NCBI GenBank assembly: GCA_021399445.1
Contig: JAJTUQ010000006.1
Span: 806,001 to 870,000 of the forward strand
Direction of reading: 5' to 3'
Source of the DNA: Xylogone sp. PMI_703
Taxonomy: Eukaryota; Ascomycota; Leotiomycetes
Length of the DNA: 64,000 nt
The stretch's first letter is position 1; each line of letters opens with the position of its first letter. A program made the translations under genes and the position numbers. Positions 12,177 to 23,303 of this stretch are shown piece after piece. The notes below the pieces were generated by a model, which saw only the letters and a program-made list of their open reading frames with translations, did no database searches and was not told the DNA's origin.

Positions 12177-14695
12177 TCAATCCCGACTGTCCGTGATAAG
12201 CGCCTTGACGTACTTTAATACATCGTCACAGCCGGTTTCCATTCCAACCAAAAGATCCGGGCTGCCCTTATTATCAACCAGTAATTGTGTGATGAGCCAG
12301 TAATTATATCCGTTTCTGAAGAATCCAAGCTTTCCCCACACTTCTTGTGGAATGCAGTTTCGGATCTGGAACCATAGTGAACGCCAGCGGGAGAGGGCGA
12401 GTTTGATGAGTCGAAAATTGGAATCAGAAGACGAATCCAGAACAGCTGCCGTTTTAGATGCAGACTCCGTGGAGCGAAGCATTGATGGAGCAAACACAGT
12501 AAGGTGTACATGGGCAAACTTATATAGAACTAGATCTGCTGGTAAGTTTGGTTTCATCCATTACAGGCCATTGGATACTCACGATGTATTAGCACGAACA
12601 TATCTAAGGGGGTGAATCTCAGAGGATTTATTGGCTCTGAAATCTCTTGCTTTGTCCCGGATTGTGGTGTGATGGGCTCAAAGAGACTTTGAAATGCTTC
12701 ATACGTCGTAGTATTTCGGCTTAGATCGAAACTGGATTCTAAGAATGGATGTGCAGCGGCAAAAACTGATTCCGGACAGGGAAGATCAAACTTCAGTTCA
12801 GAAGTACTAAGACGACATGGAAAGTGTGCAAAGAAGGAAAAAGCGCAATCGAGGAGCACTATGACACTTGCCGTTCTAGAGTAAAATAGGGTAAGCAAAG
12901 TTCACATAAAGGACGAAGTGACGAAAAGCTCACCTTATCTTTGACTCATTCTCGATCCATAAAGACTCCGATATACTATCATGCATACCGTGTCTCACCC
13001 CTGTGAGGCCAAGTTTTCTTGCAGCCTGTATATTATTTAGCATCCATACGTTGAAAAATAAGGAAGACTGAGCATACTCTGATGACAGTATTGTATCTTA
13101 TCTCCATCGATCGTTTCCTAGCAGCCTTATTCCCAGCCCAGAACTGCACAAGAGCTATTAAATATGCTGCCTGGAGATTTTGAAATGCTAAAGGATCACT
13201 CTCCTGCTCCTTTCTCGAGTTCTCACCGGTAGACAATCTCAGAAAGTTTCGAATATCGAACTCTTCAGTAAAATCATCCAGGGAGAAGATATACAACTCG
13301 ACCAAATCCAAGATCAGTTTGGCAGAACTAAGATCTGTTTCATTTGTTGAGTACATGGCTCCCATTACGGCTAATATAAGGAGCAGTGGTATTGGAGATG
13401 TGTCGACACTATAACTTGGTGCATGTATTAGAGGACAGTGAGGGTAAAATGAGTCAAAGAAAATCTTCACGAATCCTTCAATACGCGATGGAGTAAAAAG
13501 GTAATTGAGAATCTGTAAGATGTGCTCTTGCGCCGGAGCATTGAGACCTAGCTGGCTGGCCTTTGCTCCTAAAGCTTGGATTATGGTGGTGGATTGGACA
13601 GAGGGGGTCTCATGATCTGTCTGAGGCGGTAAGGATATTGGAGGGATGATTTCGGGATTATGAGGAATTGAAAAGTCGGTAGTAAAGCCATCCGCCATAC
13701 CCAACATTCCCGAGAAAGGAATGTTGAGGACTTCAAGTAGATCTTCGTTTTCAAAATCCAACCAATCCGTTGGAAGGCTTCCAAATGGATCAGAGAAATC
13801 AGCGTTCTCATTATGGGGCATTTCAAAAGCAGGGCCTTGAGCCCCGGTGTCATTCTCGCGTGTCGAAGACGAAGATGCTAGGTTAGTTTCGTAGAGAGTT
13901 TTCTGATCTGCCCGATCTGGAAAACGAAAGAATTCAATGAAACTGGCCGATCCGCTATTGAGGAGGACTTTAATGGAACATCGATCCTGGGGTGGTATAC
14001 TGTCACCGGGATACTTTGATGGCACATCTGTACAATAATCAGTAGCTGAATGGCCAGTTGAAGGCACAATTAGGATGATAAAGTGAAACTCACTCTCGGA
14101 TGGTGCAATCCTCTTTGACTGCAGTCTTAGATACCTACACTCGACTTGCCTATCTTCACATGTCTTACATGGATAATTACCATCGCATCCTAGCTTCAAC
14201 ACCGTGCACTGCCGAAGTATTAGAAATGTATTCGTCCAATGAGACCAAACTGAGAATTTCAGTAAAATAACTCACAGAATCACAAGCATGGCATCGTCGA
14301 CCTCTTCCGCCTGGTCCGGGAACAGGTCTATGCCGCCGTTGTGGGCAGCTCGAATAATGTCCTCGAAGGCTATCGCTGTAGCGGTGTGTGATCAGTTTTA
14401 TGATATCTTAATTAAAACATAGTGTGTGAAATAATTTACCTTCGAGTAAAGGATGCCGAGCAAAATACACAGCAATAAGGCTTCTGTCCGGAATCTGGAA
14501 CGAGCCAGAGACTTGTCAGCACCACCGGTGATATGGGATAATCGTAGAAGATACATGGAAGAGAGGAGCCTCCATACGTTTTAAGTAGTGCCGTTTAAGA
14601 TGATCCCGCCTGGAAAAGCTCTTATTGCATACGGTGCATTCTATCGTCCTACCACCCAATTGCTCGTCTGAGGGAGAAGGAGTTTGTCTCGGCAT
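12177..14695 (-). CDS. Transcription factor with two C2H2-type fingers plus Zn2Cys6 cluster and MHR domain
   Basis: Predicted nuclear regulator of 693 aa in eight exons on the minus strand: 14695-14578, 14494-14440, 14375-14276, 14208-14094, 14027-13078, 13025-12934, 12875-12583, 12535-12177. Every junction keeps phase. Finger 1 has Cys20, Cys23, His36 and His40, with His40 made across intron 1. Finger 2 has Cys48, Cys51, His64 and Cys68 (C2HC form). The Zn2Cys6 cluster has Cys89, 92, 99, 105, 108 and 115. Residues from about 330 onward match the fungal-specific TF middle homology region: a stretch on intermittent helices, a segment around NPPAQEHILQIL-like text, and ESLWIENESKIR in exon 6. 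Combined C2H2 plus Zn2Cys6 proteins are a known but minority class in filamentous fungi. It ends tail-to-tail with the SDR gene and is the obvious candidate local regulator of the SDR and the FAD monooxygenase (inference). Confidence 0.85.
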
Positions 14696-15997
14696 TTATT
14701 GGTTTGTTATGTTCCTTAGCCTTGAAGAATGGTTTTTAATTTTTTTCCCGTTCACTTTTCGTACTGTTAGCTTCGCCTAACCGGTAGGTATAGGAATATC
14801 ATATAATTATATACCGAAAGCAATGTATGGTAGAAGTCTCTAAGACGGGGTGTAAGTTGAGATATAAATGAAGTAATGAGATCAATTGTGGCTGCATCCT
14901 GATTAATACCGAAGTCCCGGGAGCGATCCCCCGCACACTTCCACATGGCGCACTATACCGCACGGGGTACGTACCGTCCCTTGCAGAAACCACACTCACG
15001 AATGCGTATAATCACTCAACCTTTCACCCAGGTAGAAATATGGGACAGTAAAAAGGAGGAAAGAAAGGAAATATGGTTATCTTGTGCTCTCACTGTAATT
15101 GCCTAGTCCATTCTAAACTGGGTTCTGTCTCAATCGTTTGATACAGATCCTCCGCTCTAAAAATGTCACACTATCTTCCACTATTTCCTATAAAATTTTC
15201 AATATAAAAATAGTATCTCTTTTTCTTATATTAAAAGAAGAAGAGAAATTTAAAAAAAAAAAAATAGCCATTATCTAGACGACAAAAGAGTTCGGGCCAT
15301 ACAGCTATCGCGTCGAGGCGTGTGCTGTATGCCTTACATCCCCCCTAATATATCAGTGTTCTAATTATAAGTTCACTATTAGGATTGGCCCCCGTCTCCA
15401 GAACAGTGATTGACCTGACCACTCTGCCATGAGAGGCGCTGTTCACTGTTCCTTGGAGTAGCGGTTTCCTATTTGGAATATATAGCAATGTCTTGGCGGC
15501 CCCGGATGTATGATTCTTTTAGCGTGTAAGCAAGTCCACCAGGTTATAGATTACAAAGGTATAGCACGTGTAGTTACAGGGTTCATGATCTACTATTGTC
15601 TATTTCTACTTAAAATTTTCTCGTCACGTTACGTAAAGTATCGCACTGAAAGACAGAAAGCATCTCCCTAAAATCCTCCTGGGTAAGCTTTTAACTAAGC
15701 GTTTAAGCATATTGAGTTATTCAACTGAGAGTAGTTTAAAATGGAGAGTTCCAAACAATAATGCACACCCAGCTCCAAAATATTCCGCAACTAATCATAA
15801 ATATAGAAATCCAGAGTGCTAAATCCCAAACTCCTTCCATGGTTCATAACTTTGCCCATACACGTGTCATTGCACGCTGTGCCTCCTAATATCTCCTTCC
15901 AAACCCATATGCCCAGGCCTTACGAAAAAGGCAAAGCGGGTAAACATAAATAATAATATACATATCCAAAAATCTTAGTAGAATCTTTCATAACTCT
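14696..15997. other. Intergenic, contains dispersed repeat copy A
   Basis: Holds the promoter of the zinc-finger regulator, an A/T-rich stretch with a run of about 13 A at 15252-15264, and the repeat at 15281-15477. Nothing else is recognisable; the 3' flank of the monooxygenase follows. Confidence 0.6.
15281..15477 (-). repeat. Dispersed structured repeat, copy A (SINE-like candidate)
   Basis: About 197 bp, nearly identical to 63188-63380. Arm 1 is GGGCCATACAGC (15294-15305) pairing with GCTGTATGCC (15323-15332). Arm 2 is CTCCAGAACAGTGA (15396-15409) pairing with TCACTGTTCCTTGGAG (15443-15458) with a 2-nt bulge; a smaller hairpin CTCT..AGAG sits in its loop. On the minus strand TGGCAGAGTGG (15420-15430) fits the tRNA A box exactly, GGGGCCAATCC lies 37 nt downstream as a weak B box, and CTCTTTTG follows the last hairpin as a Pol III-like terminator. 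Strand is assigned from these signals only. Confidence 0.7.
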
Positions 15998-18257
15998 TTA
16001 CAATGTCTTGAGACATCCCCTAAAATACTTCTCTACGCGCCCTACGTCACTCAGGCTAGCAACCGTACCAATATATCCATCTGGTCTCAAAACTGCAATG
16101 GCTCCTTTGGTTTGGTCGACACCGTAAGCCTTGTACGCGTCTTCTAGCTCAGACGCGTTATGGAACCGCATTTCTGCGCGCTGTTTCAGTACGGATGGGA
16201 CGTCTTTCCAGTCGAATGTGTGGCATGGAAGCGTGTATAGAGCGGTTAGCTCGATCAAACCTGGAGGGAAACGGTATAGAATGTCGCCTATGGAGGTGAG
16301 TGCCGTGGCAGATTGACCGGTGGTGCAGAGAAGATCGTGTGAGGTGAAGACGAGAACTGCGTAGCGGCCTACAGAAGGGAAATCTTTTCCATTAAGTTAG
16401 TAATTTACTTTCTGTGCAGGATCTGAAGAAGTTTGTGTGAAAAATGAAGCTTTATCATACCATCTTGCAAGTCTCTCGGGTTTCCATCCGCGTGTCGTTT
16501 TACCTTGACGTTTAACAATCTTCTACCGGGGCGCAAGACACCATTTAGGAAGTCAGTGCCCTTCACAGGCCCATCCTCTGTACTCTTCTCTACAAGTGCA
16601 TTCTCAGGGTATTCGATTCCACATCCACTAGTGAAGCCGTTTCCAGTGCTAAACACATCCAAGAATTCCTCATGTGTAAGCCCCTTAGCTCCATCTTCGG
16701 CAGCACCAATCTTTCCAGAAAACATAGATGAAAAGTCTTTATCAAATTTAATAAGTTGCTCTGCAATTGTTCGCCTCTCTGTCTCAAATGTATCGAGAAT
16801 GGTGTCAGGAGCAGCTCCGGAGGCAGCATGAGGAGTTAGACCGTTAAGGTGGTGGATGAGTTTCCACGCGAGATTATACGAGTCCATCATTGAGACGTTC
16901 ATACCTTGACCAGCTTTAGGACTATGAGTATGGCATGCTTGAAATGAATTAGCGCCTCATGTTACGCTCAATGTGAAAGTAGCTCGAAAACTAGGGCTAC
17001 GGAAAGTAACTCACCATCACCAACAATGAATACTCGATTTACTCCCTTGGAGTCCTGCGTCACGAAGCGCTCCGTCATTCTCTGACCAATCTGATAAGCA
17101 GCCCACCAATCTATGGCATCATCTCTCTTCGGTTTGATATAGTAAGGCTTGAGAACTTCCTGTCCCTGGGCTAAAATACTCTCGAAAGTGATCTTCTCCC
17201 TCCTGGCTTTAGCCTCATCCTTGCTTTGGCCAGTACTGCATCCAACCAGGTCATTCTCAGCTTTGACGTGGTCCTGAACGTGCACGTAGAGTCGGGTGAG
17301 ATACTCTCCGGTCGCAATCCTCTCTCTGGGGATGACCATCACACTGCCATTGTCAGAGTGGATAGCGCATCGCCTTCTGATATCAGGGAAGTCGGTGTCG
17401 GCCACGAAGTCTGTAACCCCCCAAATGAAATCCGAAGTCTCTCCTACAAGCTTTAAGCCCATAGATCTTCGAACAACGGAGTGTGCGCCATCAGCACCGA
17501 CAAGATGCTTGGTTCTCACAGTGCGTTTACCACTAGGGCCTTCAATCTCCAGTAGGACAGGAAACTCAGGATCACCCGCCTCATCGAGCACAACCTTAGT
17601 GAGAGTAGTCGAACGCTCGACACCTCGCTTCGAGTATCTCTGTAGATCATCCTCGAAGACACGCTCTATACGACCCTGGTGAATTGTGACCTCGTGTGGA
17701 AAGCGCGCTGAGAGAGCAACGTCTGGTACAATGGAAGTGCGCTCAATTCCTTCGCCCTTTGAATCTGGATTCCAGAAAGCTATTTCCCACATCTGACAGC
17801 CCTCAGTCAAGAACTCCCCCACGAGCCCGAGTGACTTTAGCACCTCGAGTGTTCGGGGTTGCAGGCCATCCGCCTGGCCGGATTTGAGTGCAGTCGGCTT
17901 GCTATCTATGCACAGTAGGCTGGCATCAGAGAGACCATAACGAGCAAGGAGTAAAGTAAGGAAGAGTCCCGCGGGGCCAGCCTGTGGGTGGCATGTTAGC
18001 TTATTCTATTGTATGTGGCTCATTTCTGCATGTGAGATGCATTGTCCATAGTGCTTTCTATCTACTGCATTCCATTGGGCATTTTCCGAGTAGTTCGAAA
18101 CTGAGATGAGCGCACTTACTCCAGATACGACAACCTCATACTTCTCGTCGTCGCCTTTCGGTGAGAAAGCTGGTGTGAAGCGGGGTAGAGGAGGGGCAAA
18201 GGAAGGAAGGACACGCAGGTCCCGTGATGATGTGGAGAACTCTGTGAAGACAGGCAT
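15998..18257 (-). CDS. FAD-dependent aromatic monooxygenase, phenol 2-monooxygenase family
   Basis: Predicted flavoprotein hydroxylase of 655 aa acting on an aromatic ring with NAD(P)H and O2. Exons on the minus strand: 18257-18120, 17981-17015, 16937-16461, 16383-15998, all in phase. The FAD dinucleotide motif GAGPAG is at residues 46-51, split by intron 1 as is common in the family. The DG motif (GADGAHS) is at about 208-214, and the second FAD motif GDACHTHSPKAGQGMN begins at 367. The C-terminal ~130 aa form the thioredoxin-like dimerisation domain of phenol hydroxylases, with VAVLRPDGYIG-like text near the end. An N-terminal extension of about 38 aa, Ser/Pro-rich, precedes the flavin fold. 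Length is right for the family. The nearest neighbour is the zinc-finger regulator 1.3 kb upstream of its stop. The substrate (phenol, salicylate or a polyketide-type aromatic) cannot be read. Confidence 0.9.
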
Positions 18258-19317
18258 TCTTGATGAAGCGCCGGTGAAATAGTGAAAAGAGGGTGAAGAT
18301 GAAGGTTTGGGGGTATCAACAAGTAAATAAGTGAACCAATAGAGCTAAGAGAGCATGGAAGAGGAAGAGAGATGGATAAAAAAGATCAAAGAGCTAATCT
18401 CTTGTTATTTTATAGAGAAACTTAGGACTCACTGAGGGTGGTGGACGGAAGATATACTGATGAACCGGCTCTCGTCTGTAAGCACTTACAGAGCGCCATA
18501 GCTCCTCAAAACTCTGCACGATGCCCCGCGCCGGACAACGTTTTTGTTGAAGTGGAGTCCCCAGACTTCTGGCGCCGCCTCGTCGTCATTATCGGCACTT
18601 GCAGGGGAATTATTATTCTAAAAGTGACAAGAGCTTTAGAGAACGAAGTCGAGATGGATCCCGAGGTCGTACCATGCAACTGGCCCCGCCCCGTTCCGCG
18701 CAGGTACCACCTGGGGGATGCCCGACCAGCTCCCTCCCTTGGGGGACTTCCGGGCGGAGGTGGCGGTGGGGTAGAAGCTGAAGATTTGGGTTGGCGAGGT
18801 GGACTCTCGGGCATCGTTTCTGTACATATGGACTGCATATCACATTTGTCTTAGGTTCCAGGCTGCTGATTCACCGCAAGCCAAGCAACTCCCGATCCAC
18901 GTGGCTCTTAAGCGTTCCAGGCGATTCAAGAGTGGTTGATAAGCTGGGGGAGATCCTTCATTCTGCCTCAATCGATGCCATATCCTCAATACATTCTTTA
19001 GATAGCTAGGAAATATTGCTGATAGTGGAACTAATTAGCTACAAATAAAATGATAATTAATAGTCGTATGTCTCATTAAACAAACAGCAAATCCATGACA
19101 CAAAAATTAAATCTGCGGCTGCAGTATCAAAGCCTCCTGCATACGCCAAACGTCTCATAATGAGTATCCAGAACAAGTAAAACGATAGGTCCTGTATACC
19201 CCCTTGTTCTTTGTCTCTCTGACCCAAGAAAAATCCATACGCCGCCACAGAGATGAGATAGATCCAAGAATAAGAAAAAAAAAAAATACTCGTTATCGTA
19301 ATCTTACACCATGCTAA
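18258..19317. other. Intergenic, promoter of the FAD monooxygenase
   Basis: Holds the 5' region of the monooxygenase and the 3' region of ATG29. A G+C-rich patch at about 18500-18800 supports overlapping frames on both strands (up to 138 codons), but none has protein-like composition or a recognisable motif. A run of 13 A lies at 19274-19286. Confidence 0.55.
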
Positions 19318-20865
19318 TCAGAGGTACCGACTTCGAATGGCTTGGCTGATTGTGCTCATTCGGCTTGCCATGCCACCGCCAGCTTGCATGTTGCTGGCCA
19401 GTGCTTCTTCCAGTGCGCTTTGCGTGACCGAGGCATCTAGGGATAGATTGTTAGATAGAACGTCCCATGTGGATGATAAGGAAGCACTAACCATCGAGAT
19501 CACTGAAGCTGCTGCCCATGCTTGGCGTCCCTTCACTCCCTTCCCTACTCTTCACGTTAAACCCAGGGCTTTGACGAGCCAGTTCCGCTGTTCGCCTGGG
19601 CGAGAGGGGTCCCGGCCGATGGTTGTGCTCATGTACACCGGGTCGTCGCGCAACAACCGCTATGGAACTTGCCGAGGAGTCCGAGGTCTGTGACTGTTGT
19701 GCAACATCAACGGAGTTCCGATATGATGAGGTACGACGGTGAATATTTCTAGGATCCCCTCTTAAAGTAGCGCTTAAATCGTGATGACGGTTAGTATCTG
19801 TTGTAGCGGCAACAAAGGGCATAAATGCCGGCCCTTCTTCATCGTCGTCTGCATCCTCAGACGTTGCCATCTTATTAGCGGTGTATCGGGCGCCAGGTCG
19901 ACGTAAGATGCGGCTCTGCAGCGGAGGTTCAGCATCAGAATCTGCATCAGAGGGACTGGAATCTGGAAATGAGGATGGCTCGGCGTCGAATGAATGTTGC
20001 TGTGTCTCCGTTATTGTACTTGGCCGGCCTTTGGCAAGCGGTGAGAGGGATCGTTTGTGAAGGTTGGCATGCGCAGGCCGGGGACTTGTTTGCGTGGTAT
20101 GACGGGACTGTTGAACAGTAGTATTCGAGGAAGATGCGCGGGAGAATGGCGGAGCTGTTTGCATCAGTAGTGTACAGTATGGTAGAGTCATGATGAATCT
20201 CTTACCTCCTGCGCGAGATGGCGGATGAGGAGTGCTACCATCATTTCTTGGTATTGGAGAATCTTTTCGGGATGATAGCGCTGATTGCAATCGCGGACCT
20301 AACAAAGTTAATCTCTCCATCATCTCATGATGTAAATGCCCACTAACCTCCGCCTCCCGAGCCTGTTCGTCTCATGGCCTCTCCGCCAGCAGTCTCAGAA
20401 GTACTGCCTGGTATCGGTGAGGCCGCTGTTGAACCTTTTGATACTCCAACTTTCCTCATTTGTGCTCGCACCTGTACCAGTTGCCGTTCGTAGAGCCATG
20501 CTGCTTGTTGTAGGAGGAACTCGAGAGAAACATCGAATCTAGTGGCCCTAGTCATCGTTAGCAGTGACGGATAGATGGAGTTGAGTACCTACAGTTCTCG
20601 CCCTGTTTCAACATTAGTTATATGAAATATCGCAGAACTGCTCGTTTTAGATACTTACAGTCTATATCAGAGTTCTTCGATGCCTTCGATAGTACCTTCC
20701 ATAGAGACTTATCCTTTGTATCGTCCCATTCAACCTAGAACGTCAGCCTCGCCGGATAGTTACCATCAAGATCGGGCTTACGGGAGGCGGGTCAATGAAA
20801 TCGCCGCGCGGGAACGGCAGTCTCACAAAGACCGTGTATGATGGCTCAGGTTGTGAGCCCGACAT
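19318..20865 (-). CDS. atg29: Autophagy-related protein 29
   Basis: ATG29 is a subunit of the Atg17-Atg31-Atg29 scaffold at the phagophore assembly site, needed to start autophagosome formation. Predicted 414 aa in seven exons on the minus strand: 20865-20782, 20734-20659, 20602-20593, 20547-20348, 20298-20206, 20154-19492, 19436-19318. The conserved N-terminal domain (about residues 10-88) has FVRLPFPRGDFIDPPP, then DDTKDKSLWKVLSKASK, Trp54 and FLLQQAAWLYERQL. Trp54 and the following residues depend on a 10-nt micro-exon (20602-20593). The long remainder is disordered and Ser/Pro-rich, as in other filamentous ATG29 proteins. The C-terminus is a short helix-like segment rich in Ala, Met and Gly. 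The start chosen is the ATG right before the conserved domain; an upstream in-frame start at 20970 would add 35 aa that the family does not need. It is divergent from the TamA-like gene. Confidence 0.92.
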
Positions 20866-21130
20866 GTCGTCGATGATTTCGCGTTTCTGTAACAAGGAAG
20901 GCATCCAAGAGCCGGGGTAGAGCGCTTTATCGGGGAGCTTTTGCGCTAAGATAAAGCTCCTGGTGATCAAACTAGATTCTGCGACATCATTGGCTAATTG
21001 AAATGGCTAGGTCGCCCCATTGGATCCCCACTAGCGGCACGTGACTCTCGGGTTTCCTCGCTGAACCAACGTTTGCTGTTGATATATTGACATTGTGTAA
21101 GTATCACTGAACCAGATGTAAGCATAGAGT
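20866..21130. promoter_or_regulatory. Shared divergent promoter with CACGTG and CCAAT boxes
   Basis: This 265-bp gap separates the starts of ATG29 (minus) and the TamA-like regulator (plus). It holds a palindromic E-box CACGTG at 21038-21043, of the Pho4/Cbf1/bHLH type, and ATTGG at 21019-21023, which reads CCAAT toward ATG29 about 155 bp from its start. The boxes are seen in the sequence; their use is inference. Confidence 0.5.
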
Positions 21131-23303
21131 ATGGCTACTTCAGCTCCAGCCAAACGGAAAGACCGTCCTTGCGATGCTTGTGTAAGAGATCTTGCCCGCA
21201 TGCCTCAGGAACCATAGCTGACAGGGCAATAGAGAAAGCGTAAGAGCCGGTGCGTCCTGGAGGAGGGATCAACGATCTGCGTGCTTTGTAAGTTTCATGG
21301 GCAGGAATGTACCTTTTTGCATGAGCCACAGGTGAGAAAGAGGAAAGTGCCTCAGGAAGGCGACGACTCCACGTCGAAGAGACGGTACGTTCCCATCGAA
21401 TCCGTCAGGTGATTGGCATTGATAAGGGTATAGCCTGTCATCATCATCCTCGCGGTCGAAGAAGTCGCCGCGGCCGCCAGCACGCATTATCCGTACTATT
21501 AGCGGTACAGGTGTTGAAGAGTATGATGAACTTGATGAACCAACTTTATTGAAAAAGACCCTCGGGCTGCAAAACAAACATCACAGTCAATATATTGGCG
21601 CCACGCGTGGCCTCGAGCCGGCTTTGCTTGGTCCTCTTCTTTATAAGGAAAAAGATGAGATACCACTATCACACGGTACACTGCGACGTGTGAGCTCCCG
21701 TGAAGCATTTCTAGTATTACCCGATCCGGAAACCCAAGGCTACTCTGATGAACTTGACGATCTCGATGCCATTGAAGCTATTATTCGCCCTCATGGAAAA
21801 GCATTAGTGGATCTCTATTTTAGGATTGTCTTCCCTAGTTTCCCAATCCTCCACAAGGAAGTCTATCTGGAAAAATATGCTCGCTCCTACCGCGAATTCT
21901 CACCTCCACTCCTAGCTGCGGTTTACCTTCTTGCGCTACAATACTGGACATACGACGACAAACTTAGCTCCCACACAAAACCGGATGTGGAGAAGCTGGA
22001 AAAACTAGCTAGGAAGGCTCTAGGTGATACAATTCATCGACCGAAGCTATCCACAGTACAGGCCGGACTTCTTCTACTCCAACATACTGACGCGGATTCT
22101 GCCGAGCTAACGGCTCAACTCGTAAGCGTTGGCTATGGACTTGGTTTACACCTCGATGCTTCTGACTGGAACATCCCCGACTGGGAGAAAGGCTTACGGA
22201 AGAGGCTGGGATGGGGCCTGTACATGCAAGACAAATGGAGCAGCCTTGGGAGCGGTCGACCGTCCTTGATCAACTCATCGAATTGGGGCCTACAGAATGT
22301 CACCAGTAATGATTTCCCGGAGAACGCGTCACATGAGGATGACCAGGAAGGAAGTTCAGAAGTAGAGAAGGGGAGAATCCTATTTACTCATATGATTCTC
22401 CTGTCACAAATTCTCGCTGACTTGTTGGAAACGGTGTTTACGCTTAAAACCTCGAGAGCAATTACAGCAGCAGGGCCAAATGGACTTGCAATAATACTAG
22501 AGAAAGCCAAACCAGTACAACTGAGACTGAAAGAGTGGTTCTCCAATCTCCCAGAATGCTTATCGATGGATTCAACTCAAGTCATGAAACTGTCCTCCAT
22601 AGGCTACCTACGGCTGGCCTATGTTGCTACTGAGATAACTCTTCATCGACGAATCATCCTCGCCCTTACGCCTTCGACCGACCCCCAACTATTACGCATT
22701 TGCAGGTCAGTAGCCCACGAGCGCTTCATGTTTGCCATGGACTTTATCCAGTCTCTCAAGCCGCAACATCTGTCGAGCTTTTGGTATTTCGCATCGCCTC
22801 AGAATTTTGCGTTGATCGGCGTATTTGGGACACTTCTCTGCCGGACTGCGCTGAACCGGGAGGAGGCAGATTTCTATCGAACAAAACTGAGAGAATACCG
22901 CTGGATATTGAAGATGAATAGCGAAAATGGGGCAAAGTACATGCGGCCATCTGTTGCGTTACTTGATGCCAACATGGCCTTTCTAAAAGAGATGAAAGAT
23001 ATGAAAGACAAAGTGGGTGTCAAGGTCGAGGCCATTCCTTCGACCACTGTTGGATATGCTGGCCTCAGTGGTCACCCAGCGGCTGCAAACGTAGCCACTG
23101 CAAGTCCGGATTATGCATTCGCAAACAATCAGATGGTTGGTGGTGCAGAGTTTCCGTCTCCAGCCCAATATTCCTACGATGCGCTATACTACCCTGGGAA
23201 TAACCCTGTAACTACGCCTTCAGCATACACAACGAGCAATGCCTCTGATGGGCCGCAAGATTTTAGTTTTGCAGGTGCAGATTCACGGCTGTGGAATTAT
23301 TGA
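21131..23303 (+). CDS. Zn2Cys6 transcription factor, TamA/DAL81-like
   Basis: Predicted nuclear co-regulator of nitrogen-source genes, 690 aa. Exons: 21131-21181, 21233-21384, 21434-23303. The zinc cluster begins right after the start: Cys14, 17, 24, 33, 36 and 43, with a basic RKRKSRC segment; intron 1 splits it after Cys17. Next come LGLQNKHHSQYIG and, from about residue 140, the fungal-specific TF domain (PHGKALVDLYFRIVFPSFP, then HRPKLSTVQAGLLLLQ, then LHLDASDWNIP). These features together match, from memory, the Aspergillus TamA / yeast DAL81 (UGA35) family, which works with pathway-specific activators of GABA, urea and allantoin use. The C-terminal 120 aa are disordered and Ala/Tyr/Pro-rich. 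A paralogue of TamA rather than TamA itself cannot be excluded. An NCS1 permease lies 6.6 kb away, but no direct link is shown. Confidence 0.8.

Noticed and set aside
18438..18854. Plus-strand frame of 138 codons
   Set aside because: Accidental opening in a G+C-rich patch, with equally long frames on the opposite strand.
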